DNA of 64,000 bases from Cryobacterium sp. Y29. GTDB taxonomy: Bacteria > Actinomycetota > Actinomycetes > Actinomycetales > Microbacteriaceae. The stretch is taken from positions 330,272-394,271 of the forward strand of contig NZ_PJJN01000036.1 of assembly GCF_002929825.1 (NCBI RefSeq), in the 5' to 3' direction. Shown piece by piece: positions 30,023 through 40,087 of this stretch. How positions within the stretch are numbered: position 1 is the first letter of the stretch; each line of letters opens with the position of its first letter. Under the pieces are notes generated by a model. It saw nothing but the letters and a program-made list of their open reading frames with translations, was not told where the DNA came from and made no database searches. A program made the translations under genes and the position numbers.

Positions 30023-30403
30023 GTGGACATCACCCTGCTTGGGCACTTCGTGGCCGCCGCCGAGGCTCCCGATTTCGCCCGTGCCGCCCAGGCGCTCGGC
30101 GTCTCGCGCGACACCCTCAGCGCCTCAGTGAAGCAGGTTGAGGCCGAACTCGGCTACGCACTGTTCGATCGTTCCGCCGAGAGCACGATGCTCACCGAAA
30201 TCGGGATCGCTTTTCTCGCCGACGCGCGCCTCGAGCTCGCACACGCCGCCGGCCGCGGCTCCCAGCCCGGCGCAGCCGGTGGTTCGGGCGGCGGATCGGG
30301 CGGCGGATCGGGCGGCGGCAAGGCCAAGGCCAACAAGGGCCGGGGCCGCGCACCCGCGGTGAAGGGCCAACCCAAGCTCGGCAAGAAACGCCAGTCTCGG
30401 TAG
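30023..30403 (+). CDS. Short LysR-type HTH protein with Gly-Ser linker and basic tail
   Basis: 126 residues from the GTG at 30,023 (GAAAGG upstream). Residues about 1-65 are a LysR-type winged helix-turn-helix: HFVAAAEAPDFARAAQALG, then VKQVEAELGYALFDR. The effector-binding domain of about 200 residues that normal LysR regulators have is absent. Instead there is a GSGGGSGGGSGGG linker and a Lys/Arg-rich tail of about 27 residues (KAKANKGRGRAPAVKG). The frame is intact and the stop is clean. It may be a DNA-binding protein without ligand control, or a derived nucleoid-type protein; this is inference. Confidence 0.75.
   Translation: MDITLLGHFVAAAEAPDFARAAQALGVSRDTLSASVKQVEAELGYALFDRSAESTMLTEIGIAFLADARLELAHAAGRGSQPGAAGGSGGGSGGGSGGGKAKANKGRGRAPAVKGQPKLGKKRQSR
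30281..30316 (+). repeat. 12-bp tandem repeat coding for Gly-Ser linker
   Basis: Three 12-bp units, GGTTCGGGCGGC once and GGATCGGGCGGC twice, encode GSGG three times. The unit preserves the frame, so copy number may vary between strains. Confidence 0.8.
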
Positions 30404-30487
30404 CCCTTGCGTCCCTGGCACACGACTGCGAAGGGTGCCCCCACGCCAAGCGCGCGGTGGCCTGTAAAACGCGAGAATCGGCCGAAA

Positions 30488-32152
<1,665 letters not shown>

Positions 32153-32261
32153 TACTCCATAATCTCATTGACCGCACGGTCCCCGTACCTGCTACTCGGT
32201 AGAGTGAGCCTCGGCCGTGCAGCAGTGCCCTGCTGAGGCTATAACCAGGGGAATCGAAACG

Positions 32262-33536
32262 ATGAACGACAACAATTACGGCTCCGACCCGATGACTTTG
32301 CCGCAGGCGCCGGTGCTGCACACAGCGCTACAGAAGCGCGTGGTGCGGGTGCTCATCGCCGGGCAGATCCTCGGAGGGATCGGCATGGGCGCGACCCTGT
32401 CCCTCGGCGCGCTGCTCGCTGCTCAGTTGTCGGGGTCGAGTGCCTGGTCGGGCATGGCCGCGACTATGAGCACCCTGGGCGCCGCGATCGTGGCCATACC
32501 CCTCGCTCGGCTGGCGCAGGCCCGCGGGCGCCGGGTGTCGCTCGCGACCGGCTCGCTCGCCGCCGGCACGGGTGCGATACTCGCCGTCACCTCGGTGTCG
32601 GTCGACAGCTTTGCCCTGCTGCTTCTCTCGCTCATGCTGCTCGGTGCCGGCTCAGCCACCAATCTTCAGGCGCGCTTCGCGGCCACTGACCTCGCCACAC
32701 CGCGCTTTCGGGCCCGCGACCTGTCAATCGTGGTCTGGTCGACCACGATCGGCGCCGTACTCGGCCCGAACCTGTTCGGGCCGGGCGAAGTGCTCGGCGC
32801 AGCGCTCGGCCTGCCGGCGATGACGGGCGCTTTCGCGTTTTCCCTCGCTGCCACGGTCGCCGCCGCCTTCGTCTACGCGCTCGGGCTGCTCCCCGACCCT
32901 CTACTGACCGCGCTGGCCACGCGCACGGCGAGCGCGGGCATCCGCCGGGCTAATGGCGGTCTGTCAATTCTGCGCGGCAACGTGGCGGCCCGGTACGCCG
33001 TCATGGTCATCGCGCTCAGCCACGCCACCATGGTGGCCTTGATGTCGATGGCTCCCGTGCACCTGCGTGACCACGGCGCCACCCTCACCGTCGTTGGGCT
33101 GACTATCAGCCTGCACGTGGCCGGAATGTACGCCCTCTCCCCTGTCTTCGGCGCACTCGCCGACCGAGTGGGTCGTGTCCCGGTCATTCTCGGAGGACAG
33201 GCCCTGCTGCTCGTCGCCCTCACCGTCGCCTCGCTCAGCGACGGATCACAAAGCACGATGACGCTCAGCCTGATCTTTCTGGGACTGGGCTGGTCGGCAT
33301 CCGTTGTGGCCGGTTCGGCGCTCGTGTCCGAAGCCGTGCAGATCGAGGAGCGCGCGTCGTTGCAGGGGTTCTCTGACCTCGCCATGAACGCGGCTGGCGC
33401 GCTCGGCGGCGCGCTCGCCGGTGCGATTTTGGCGCTGGCCGGCTACTCCGGGCTCGGCATCGCTGCCATGCCCCTGGTTGCGATTGTGGTGTTCTGGTCC
33501 ATCGGTCGGCTGCGCATAGCGACTACGAGTCGGTGA
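32262..33536 (+). CDS. MFS transporter
   Basis: 424 residues from the ATG at 32,262, with AGGGGA upstream; an upstream ATG at 32,217 has no site. About twelve hydrophobic segments. The loop between the second and third segments (PLARLAQARGRRVSL) matches the family motif GxxxDRxGRR, here altered, and its counterpart GALADRVGRVPV lies in the second half. A drug-efflux-like exporter is likely, though the substrate is unknown. Its last 14 bases overlap the end of the convergent regulator gene. Confidence 0.85.
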   Translation: MNDNNYGSDPMTLPQAPVLHTALQKRVVRVLIAGQILGGIGMGATLSLGALLAAQLSGSSAWSGMAATMSTLGAAIVAIPLARLAQARGRRVSLATGSLAAGTGAILAVTSVSVDSFALLLLSLMLLGAGSATNLQARFAATDLATPRFRARDLSIVVWSTTIGAVLGPNLFGPGEVLGAALGLPAMTGAFAFSLAATVAAAFVYALGLLPDPLLTALATRTASAGIRRANGGLSILRGNVAARYAVMVIALSHATMVALMSMAPVHLRDHGATLTVVGLTISLHVAGMYALSPVFGALADRVGRVPVILGGQALLLVALTVASLSDGSQSTMTLSLIFLGLGWSASVVAGSALVSEAVQIEERASLQGFSDLAMNAAGALGGALAGAILALAGYSGLGIAAMPLVAIVVFWSIGRLRIATTSR

Positions 33537-35382
33537 CCGTGATGCCGAAGCTTTTCAATTTGCGGTAAAGCGACGACCGAGCGATTCCCAGGGACTCCGC
33601 CGCGCGCATCCGGTTGCCTTCGGCTTTGTGCAGCGCGCCGACAATGAGGTCGCGCTCCCCTGCTTCCAGCGCCGTCAGCAGCCGGGGCGCAACGCCGTGG
33701 CAGTAGGCGGGCAGGTCTTCCGCCTGGATGGCACCAACCGGGCGCGTGAGCAGGGCGATATCGAGCGCTTCTTCGAGCTGCCGAATGTTGCCCGGCCAGG
33801 GGTAGCGGGAAATCACCCGCATAGCGCCGGCGCTGACGGTGGCGGGGCGCAATCCGGCTCGTCGGGCGAGGACCTGGGTGACGATGTCGGGCAGGTCGTC
33901 GATGCGATGCCGCAGGGGCGCCACGGTGACGGAGGTTTCAAAATGGTGCAGCAGGCTCGTATACGCGCGATTGACGGCGAGATCGGCCTGGAGATCGGGT
34001 TGCGACACGGTCACGGCGATGCCGGCAGAGTCGGCGCGAGTCTCCCGGGCGACGAGAAATGCCTCTACTTCTTCGGTGACCGCCGTACTCAACCGATCGA
34101 AATTGCGAAAAATGTACAGCGTGGGCGGAACCCCGACGCTGACCAGGTCGTTCTCCAACAGGGATTGCAGACCGTTCTCGTTGAGCGCTTCAGCGCCGAA
34201 CACGACACTGCGACCCAGCGGAACGATCTGGCGATAGAGTTCGGCGAGGAGCGAAACCTTACCGCCGCCGGCCTCCCCCCACACGAGCAGGGCCGCCCCA
34301 GCAGTCAGCGCGGTGACCAGGCTGCTCGAGGCGCGTTTGCCGAGCAGGGATGACACATCGTGGACGATGGCCGCTGCCGCTGCAGAGCTCCGCTCGGGTT
34401 CACGCACCCGCCGCCCGCGCCCTTGTGACAGGGTCAGACCTGACTCCCGGACCGGGAGGCGTGCCCGTTCGGACTTGATCTCGACGACCACGACGATACC
34501 AACGATGTCGGAGCCGACGACGACGCGCTTGCCCCGAATCTGCACGATCTTGCCCGATGACAGTTCGATCTCATCGACCGGCTGCCCCGGTGAGATCATC
34601 AGGTAGCGGGCGTGTTGGTGGATGGTCCACTGTTCATCGGGAGAGAACTGGCTCTGCGCAACAGTGTTGCCCATCACGACGGTACCGCCGATCGCCATGA
34701 CCGCGCCGCGGGTGCGAGAATCCACCCGCACATACGCGTCAAACAGAGCCTGTTGCCGCTGGCTGCGGTCGATGAGCAGGTTGCGCTCTATTTCATGGGC
34801 GGCCGACTGCACCAGGGAATGCATGAGGGGGCTGGCATCCTCGCTCAGGCAGCTAATGTCGAGCACCCCCTCTACCCGGCCGGTGAGCGGGTCACGAATG
34901 GGGCTCCCTGCGCACGCGAAGGGCTGCAGGTGCTCCAAAAAATGTTCGGGTCCCACGATATACAGCGACTGGCCCGACTCGAGTACAGTGCCGATGCCGT
35001 TGGTTCCCACGTTTGTTTCGGCATAGTTGAAGCCCGGCGCGAGCGACACCTCGTCAAGCAGGGTTCCGATCGTCGTGTCGGTTTCGGAGCGACTGAGAAT
35101 GCGCGCCTTGTAGTCGGTCAGAACGATCGACAGCGGCATCTGGGCCATCTCGTCGCTCAGTCGGGCAATGACCGGTTCGGAGCACCGCATCAGCCGACCG
35201 GTGAGATCCAGATCGCTGTGAAAAACCGCCTGCGACGACACGGCATCGACGCCGGCTAAAAAGGATCGCTGCCAGGAAGCCGCCACTAATCCGGGAACCG
35301 ATTGGGTTTCGGCGTGGCCGAAGCGAAGAAAATCGGCGCGAGCGGCGGCAATCCTGCTTCGCCGTTCGGCAACTCTGTGCAT
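33523..35382 (-). CDS. AcoR/AcxR-type transcriptional regulator (GAF, degenerate AAA+, Fis-type HTH)
   Basis: 619 residues from the ATG at 35,382 (AAGGGAG six bases upstream). The N-terminal region and GAF sensor (YAETNVGTNGIGTVLESGQ, FACAGSPIRDP) match AcoR/AcxR activators. A shortened AAA+ region (VWGEAGGGKVSL, YPWPGNIRQLEEALD) and a Fis-type helix-turn-helix (MRAAESLGIARSSLYRKLKS) follow. The GAFTGA loop needed to contact sigma-54 is absent and the Walker A is altered, as expected in actinobacteria, which lack sigma-54. It is divergent from the carboxylase genes; AcxR holds the same position next to acetone carboxylase in proteobacteria. It probably activates the cluster in response to a ketone. 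Confidence 0.82.
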   Translation of the reverse strand: MHRVAERRSRIAAARADFLRFGHAETQSVPGLVAASWQRSFLAGVDAVSSQAVFHSDLDLTGRLMRCSEPVIARLSDEMAQMPLSIVLTDYKARILSRSETDTTIGTLLDEVSLAPGFNYAETNVGTNGIGTVLESGQSLYIVGPEHFLEHLQPFACAGSPIRDPLTGRVEGVLDISCLSEDASPLMHSLVQSAAHEIERNLLIDRSQRQQALFDAYVRVDSRTRGAVMAIGGTVVMGNTVAQSQFSPDEQWTIHQHARYLMISPGQPVDEIELSSGKIVQIRGKRVVVGSDIVGIVVVVEIKSERARLPVRESGLTLSQGRGRRVREPERSSAAAAAIVHDVSSLLGKRASSSLVTALTAGAALLVWGEAGGGKVSLLAELYRQIVPLGRSVVFGAEALNENGLQSLLENDLVSVGVPPTLYIFRNFDRLSTAVTEEVEAFLVARETRADSAGIAVTVSQPDLQADLAVNRAYTSLLHHFETSVTVAPLRHRIDDLPDIVTQVLARRAGLRPATVSAGAMRVISRYPWPGNIRQLEEALDIALLTRPVGAIQAEDLPAYCHGVAPRLLTALEAGERDLIVGALHKAEGNRMRAAESLGIARSSLYRKLKSFGITVTDS

Positions 35383-35443
35383 ATCTACTCCCTTGTGGAC
35401 TCTGCAAGCATGCCCCCTGCGACCGGGGAACGCCAGCCGCACG

Positions 35444-35462
35444 GTGTCCCAATGTGGGACAC
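35444..35462. promoter_or_regulatory. 19-bp palindrome, candidate operator of the carboxylase cluster
   Basis: GTGTCCCAATGTGGGACAC has perfect 8-bp arms and a 3-base centre. It lies 61 bp upstream of the regulator start and 87 bp upstream of the first carboxylase gene. Its position and symmetry suit binding of a dimeric Fis-type HTH protein. A weaker inverted repeat, GGTTTCC with GGGAACC, lies at 35,500-35,515. Confidence 0.6.
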
Positions 35463-35549
35463 GCCACCGCGGGAACGCGGGGTCATTCTTACGGGAGCGG
35501 TTTCCTCGGGAACCTCGGTCACTCACAACTGCAACGCAAAGGAGCGCTC

Positions 35550-37406
35550 ATGGAACGTTTGATCAACATTGACAATGGTGGAACCCTCACCGACATTGTC
35601 GTCGCCAGCGGCACGGATTTCACGTTCACCAAGACCCTCACCACCCCGGTCGACCTGTCCCAGTGTCTCTTCGACGCCATGACGAAGGCGTCAGCGCAGA
35701 TCTATGGTGACGCCAACCTTGCCGGTCTGCTGCACTCGACCCAGCACATCCGCTATTCATCGACGCAGGGCACCAACGCGCTCGTGCAACGCAAGGGCCC
35801 GCTGATCGGCCTGATCACCGACGATCCCGCTCTGCCAGACTCGCTCGGCAACTCGGAAGAGACGGCCGGGCTCTTCAACGATCTGATCGGCGCCCGCGTC
35901 GGCATCATCGCCGCCGCCGGGACCCCGGAGGACCTAGCCCAGCAGCTCGTCGCCGAAATCAACCGGCTGACCACCGCCGGGGCCGAACGTCTCGTCGTCG
36001 CCGGCCAGAGCGCCGAACGCGAGCACCTATTCAAACGAACAATGCTAAAGAACTTTCCGCGGCACCTGCTCGGATCGGTCCCGATCCTGTTCTCCCGCGA
36101 GTTCGCCACAGACACCTCCCGGCAGCGCCAGGTCTGGTCGGGCATTCTGAACTCTTTCCTGCATCCAACGGTCGAGCGTTTTCTCTACAGCGCCGAACAC
36201 CGGCTGCGCGCCTACAAGGTCAAGAACCCGCTGTTGATCTACCGCAACGACGGCGCCTCCTCCCGCGTCGCCAAGTCGGTCGCACTCAAGACCTACTCCT
36301 CCGGACCGCGCGGCGGGCTCGAGGGTACGCGTGCCCTCGCCGAAGCCTACGGTCTCGACAACGTGCTCATGATCGATGTCGGCGGCACGACAACGGATGT
36401 CGGAGCCGTCGCCAACTCCACGATCGCCGTCGACCGGCGCGGATCGATCCAGGGCGTCGACATCTCCTACGAGATGAGCAACGTGCGTTCCACCGGAGTC
36501 GGCGGCAGCTCGATCATCGCCGTCCACGACGGCGGGATCACCGTCGGGCCGGAAAGCGTGGGCGCAGCGCCCGGACCAGCCTGCTTCGGTTTCGGCGGCA
36601 CCTCGGCCACGATCACCGACGTCAACCTGCTGCTCGGTGTGCTCGACCCTGCCACCTACCTGAACGGCGAGATGGCACTGGATGCTGAGCGGTCGCGCGC
36701 GGTCATCATCAAGACCGTCGCCGACCCGCTCGGGATCAGCCTCGAGGAGGCTCTGATTCTCATGGAAGCGAGCTATTCCAGCCACCTGGCGCGCTCCTTC
36801 GCCGACCTTGTGAGTGCAACCGGTGACACCACGGTCGCCGCGTTCGGCGGCGGCGGACCGATGAACGCCTGCAGCGCCGCGCGCATAGCCCGCGTGCGCC
36901 AGGTACTCGTACCGCGACTCGCAGCAGTGTTCTCCGCCTACGGCATCAGCTTCTCCGACATCGCGCAGTCCTACGAAGCCAACGTCACCAGCTTCTCACC
37001 GGCCGAGATCGGTGCAGTACGCACCGCACTGCAAGCGGATGCCGGCAAGGACATGTTTCAGGAAGGACACGACCTGAGCGAGTGCCAACTCGACTGGTCG
37101 ACCCGGGTCGAAGATGGCGAAGAGATCCTCGCCCTCAAAGCCACCTTCCGACTGCCGCACCCGGAAATTGCCAGCGGAGCGCCCGCTACAGCGAGCGTCG
37201 GCGTCGCCGCCGGAACCCGACAGGTGCGCTCTACTCCCACCCAGATTGACACCGTGGCCGTCTACCACCTCGACGAGCAGAAGCCCGGTGCGACGGCAGC
37301 CGGACCGGCCATCGTCGAGGGCCCGTTCTTCACCGCGCGGGTGCCGCTCGGCTGGACTCTCACGGTTTCGACCGCCGGCGACCTGCAACTTGCCGACACG
37401 CTCTGA
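35550..37406 (+). CDS. Hydantoinase A/acetone carboxylase-type ATP-binding subunit (short HyuA-like)
   Basis: 618 residues from the ATG at 35,550 (AAAGGAG upstream). The ASKHA ATPase fold of HyuA/oxoprolinase proteins is marked by the phosphate motifs DNGGTLTD (residues 8-15) and IDVGGTTTD (about 275-283), by GTNALVQRKG, and by AFGGGGPMNA in the C-terminal half. It is shorter than the second HyuA-like subunit in the cluster (708 residues). In ATP-dependent ketone carboxylases such subunits phosphorylate bicarbonate and/or the enol substrate. First gene of the unit. The first phosphate motif has Asn where DIGGT is usual. Confidence 0.85.
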   Translation: MERLINIDNGGTLTDIVVASGTDFTFTKTLTTPVDLSQCLFDAMTKASAQIYGDANLAGLLHSTQHIRYSSTQGTNALVQRKGPLIGLITDDPALPDSLGNSEETAGLFNDLIGARVGIIAAAGTPEDLAQQLVAEINRLTTAGAERLVVAGQSAEREHLFKRTMLKNFPRHLLGSVPILFSREFATDTSRQRQVWSGILNSFLHPTVERFLYSAEHRLRAYKVKNPLLIYRNDGASSRVAKSVALKTYSSGPRGGLEGTRALAEAYGLDNVLMIDVGGTTTDVGAVANSTIAVDRRGSIQGVDISYEMSNVRSTGVGGSSIIAVHDGGITVGPESVGAAPGPACFGFGGTSATITDVNLLLGVLDPATYLNGEMALDAERSRAVIIKTVADPLGISLEEALILMEASYSSHLARSFADLVSATGDTTVAAFGGGGPMNACSAARIARVRQVLVPRLAAVFSAYGISFSDIAQSYEANVTSFSPAEIGAVRTALQADAGKDMFQEGHDLSECQLDWSTRVEDGEEILALKATFRLPHPEIASGAPATASVGVAAGTRQVRSTPTQIDTVAVYHLDEQKPGATAAGPAIVEGPFFTARVPLGWTLTVSTAGDLQLADTL

Positions 37407-37452
37407 CCCGATACCTCAACCCACTTTGTTTCCCAAGGAAGGTACAAACAAA

Positions 37453-37908
37453 ATGCGCGTTCCCATGACCGAATACCTGCTCATCGACCTCGACACGGAA
37501 CGATGGATCTGCCGCGTCTGCGCCCACGACTTCGGCGATGCTCGTGGCAATTATAAAGAGGGCACCCTGGTCTACGACCGAGACCCCCAAGAGATTCATC
37601 CTCCCGTGATCGCCCCGGAGAAATACGAATTCACATTCTCTCCCGATCCCGCCTTCTGCCGCATCCTGGAGTTTTACTGCCCCACCTGCGGAACCCAGAT
37701 CGAAGCCGAATATCTGCCGCCGGGCCATCCACCGACCGTTGACATGCTGTGGGACATCGACTCGCTGCGCGAAAAGTGGAATGCCCACGGGGGCAACCCC
37801 GAAGAGGTCGTCAACTATGGTCCTGGCGAAAACGCCGAGGCCGACCTCAGCGCCCGGTTCGACTCCGTGGCACCCCACGCTCACTCGCGCCAAAACGAAG
37901 GACACTGA
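37453..37908 (+). CDS. Acetone carboxylase gamma-type zinc subunit
   Basis: 151 residues. It matches the AcxC/gamma subunit family of acetone and acetophenone carboxylases: TEYLLIDLDTERWICRVC at the N-terminus, ALVYDRDP-type centre (TLVYDRDPQEIHPP) and EFYCPTCGTQIEAEYLPPGHPP. Two CxxC pairs (C20/C23 and C76/C79) are likely to bind zinc. I used the ATG at 37,453, with AAGGAAGG upstream; an ATG four codons later is also possible. It lies between the two HyuA-like genes. This small subunit separates ketone carboxylases from ordinary hydantoinases and oxoprolinases, so it carries most of the functional assignment. Confidence 0.88.
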   Translation: MRVPMTEYLLIDLDTERWICRVCAHDFGDARGNYKEGTLVYDRDPQEIHPPVIAPEKYEFTFSPDPAFCRILEFYCPTCGTQIEAEYLPPGHPPTVDMLWDIDSLREKWNAHGGNPEEVVNYGPGENAEADLSARFDSVAPHAHSRQNEGH

Positions 37909-37910
37909 CC

Positions 37911-40037
37911 GTGAAACGAATCTCGGTAGACATCGGCGGCACGTTCAGCGATTGTTTCTTCGTCTGGGATGACGTCTACATCGAATCCAAAGCGCTCACC
38001 ACGCACCACAACCTAGCGCTCGGTTTCAACGAAGCCCTGGACCGGGCCTGCGAGCGGGCTGGTATCAGCCGCGAGACGGCCCTCAAAGAGGTCGACTCGG
38101 TGCGCTACGCCACGACGCTGGGCACCAACGCCCTAATCGAGGGCAAGGGCCCACGGGTCGCGGCAATCGTCACCCACGGCTTCGAAGACACCATCCCACT
38201 CTCCCGCGGCCGCGGCTACGGCGAAGGACTCGACGGGGCCAAGCAGGGCGACATGCCGGACGCCCAACGTCCCGAACCGCTCGTGCCACGCCAGCTCATC
38301 CGCTCGGTGAAGGAACGCATTGATTCGGTCGGCGAGGTGCTCGTGCCGATCATGTACGACGACGTGCGCACCCAGGTGCGCGAACTCGTCGACAACGGCG
38401 CCGAGGCCATCGTCATTGCCCTGACCAACGCCACCGAGAACTCGGTGCACGAGGATCGCATTCTGGAAATCATCCTCGATGAGTACCCCGCGCACGAGCT
38501 CGGGTCTATTCCGGTGCTACTCAGCAGCCAGGTATCGGGGCGCAAGGGTGAATATGTGCGGGCCATGGCCACCATCGTCGACGCTTTTTTGCACCAGACC
38601 ATGTTCCATGCGCTCAACCAGCTTTCCAACAACCTGCGCGACTCCGGCTATGAGAAGCCGATGCTGGTCATCCATAACTCGGGCGGTATGGCGCAGCCCA
38701 ATTCCACGGATGCCCTGCAGACGATTCACTCCGGACCGATCGCCGGTGTCGGGGCGGCCCAGCACCTCGCGGAGTCGACCGGCCTCGGCGACGTAGTGTC
38801 AATGGATATGGGTGGCACCTCGTTCGACATCGGCCTGGTGCCAGAGGGCGGCGTACGGCACTACGACTTCCAGCCCACCATTGGTCGCTGGATGGTCTCC
38901 GCGCCGATGATCCACCTCAACACGCTCGGCGCCGGCGGCGGATCTATCGCCGCCTACAACCGCATTCACCATGCCCTCCAGATCGGGCCGGAATCAGCCG
39001 GAAGCGACCCGGGCCCGGCCTGCTACGACCGCGGTGGCCTGCGCCCAACGGTCACCGACGCCGACCTGGTACTCGGCTATCTCGACCCGGACAACTACGC
39101 CAACGGGCACATCACTCTCAACAAGAAGCGCTCGATCTATGTCATCGATGAGACGCTCAGCGACGAGCTCGACCTGGACGCGGTCGAGGTCGCCAAGGTG
39201 ATCAAGAAGACTGTCGACGAACAGATGGCGATCGGCATCGAAAAGGAGCTGCGCTCGCGCGGCGGGCTGATCGAGGACTACACGATGCTCGCCTACGGCG
39301 GTAACGGCCCGCTGCATGCCTGCGGCATCGCGGCGAGCGCCGGCATCAGCCGTATCTTGTTTCCGCCGTTCGCCTCGGTGTTCTCCGCGCTCGGGGCCGG
39401 CAACATGCGTCCGCTGCACATTCACGAACGCAGCGCCTACGTCGTGCTCTACGAACCGATCAAGCGCAGCCTCTACACCCAATACGAGGCGCTCAACGGG
39501 TACATCGAGGAGCTCGAAGCGAAGGGCGCCGAAGACCTCGTACGCCAGGGCTACGACCGCGCCGACGTGCGCTACCGCCTCGAAATGGACATGCGCTACG
39601 GCAACCAGCTCGTCACCACGGCCGTCGCCTTCACCATCAACCGGGTCAATGGAGTCGCCGACGTGCTGCACCTGATCAAGACGTTCTCCGATCTCTTTGG
39701 CGAACGCTACGGCGAGGGCACCCAGGCGCCGGAGGCGGGCGTGCGTGCGCAGACTATTCGCGTAGCGTCCTATATCGAGGGCGAAGTCATTGCATTCGAG
39801 TCGATTCACACCGGCGGGGAGAAGATCAAGCCGGAACCGGTCTCGCATCGGTCGGTGCATTTCACGAGTATCGCCGGCGCGGTCGACACCCCCGTTTTTG
39901 ACGCCGAGGCGCTCAAACACGAATACGTGATCCACGGACCGGCGATCGTCACGACCGAGAACACCACCTACCTGGTCGAGCCCGGCTGGCGGCTGGAACC
40001 GACCAGACAGGGTGCGGTATGGCTACTGAGCGACTGA
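37911..40037 (+). CDS. Hydantoinase A/acetone carboxylase-type ATP-binding subunit (long HyuA-like)
   Basis: 708 residues from the GTG at 37,911 (GAAGGA upstream), two bases after the stop of the gamma-type gene. Phosphate motifs are canonical: DIGGTFSD (residues 7-14) and MDMGGTSFDIG (from about residue 298). LGTNALIEGKG, SGPIAGVGAAQHL and AYGGNGPLHACG also match. The length agrees with AcxA-type subunits. Together with the short HyuA-like protein it makes a pair of different ATPase subunits, as in acetophenone carboxylase. Confidence 0.88.
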   Translation: MKRISVDIGGTFSDCFFVWDDVYIESKALTTHHNLALGFNEALDRACERAGISRETALKEVDSVRYATTLGTNALIEGKGPRVAAIVTHGFEDTIPLSRGRGYGEGLDGAKQGDMPDAQRPEPLVPRQLIRSVKERIDSVGEVLVPIMYDDVRTQVRELVDNGAEAIVIALTNATENSVHEDRILEIILDEYPAHELGSIPVLLSSQVSGRKGEYVRAMATIVDAFLHQTMFHALNQLSNNLRDSGYEKPMLVIHNSGGMAQPNSTDALQTIHSGPIAGVGAAQHLAESTGLGDVVSMDMGGTSFDIGLVPEGGVRHYDFQPTIGRWMVSAPMIHLNTLGAGGGSIAAYNRIHHALQIGPESAGSDPGPACYDRGGLRPTVTDADLVLGYLDPDNYANGHITLNKKRSIYVIDETLSDELDLDAVEVAKVIKKTVDEQMAIGIEKELRSRGGLIEDYTMLAYGGNGPLHACGIAASAGISRILFPPFASVFSALGAGNMRPLHIHERSAYVVLYEPIKRSLYTQYEALNGYIEELEAKGAEDLVRQGYDRADVRYRLEMDMRYGNQLVTTAVAFTINRVNGVADVLHLIKTFSDLFGERYGEGTQAPEAGVRAQTIRVASYIEGEVIAFESIHTGGEKIKPEPVSHRSVHFTSIAGAVDTPVFDAEALKHEYVIHGPAIVTTENTTYLVEPGWRLEPTRQGAVWLLSD

Positions 40038-40087
40038 CCGTTTTTCTCACCTTCGCAACACTTCACACAAGCAAAGGAGCTTGAACC

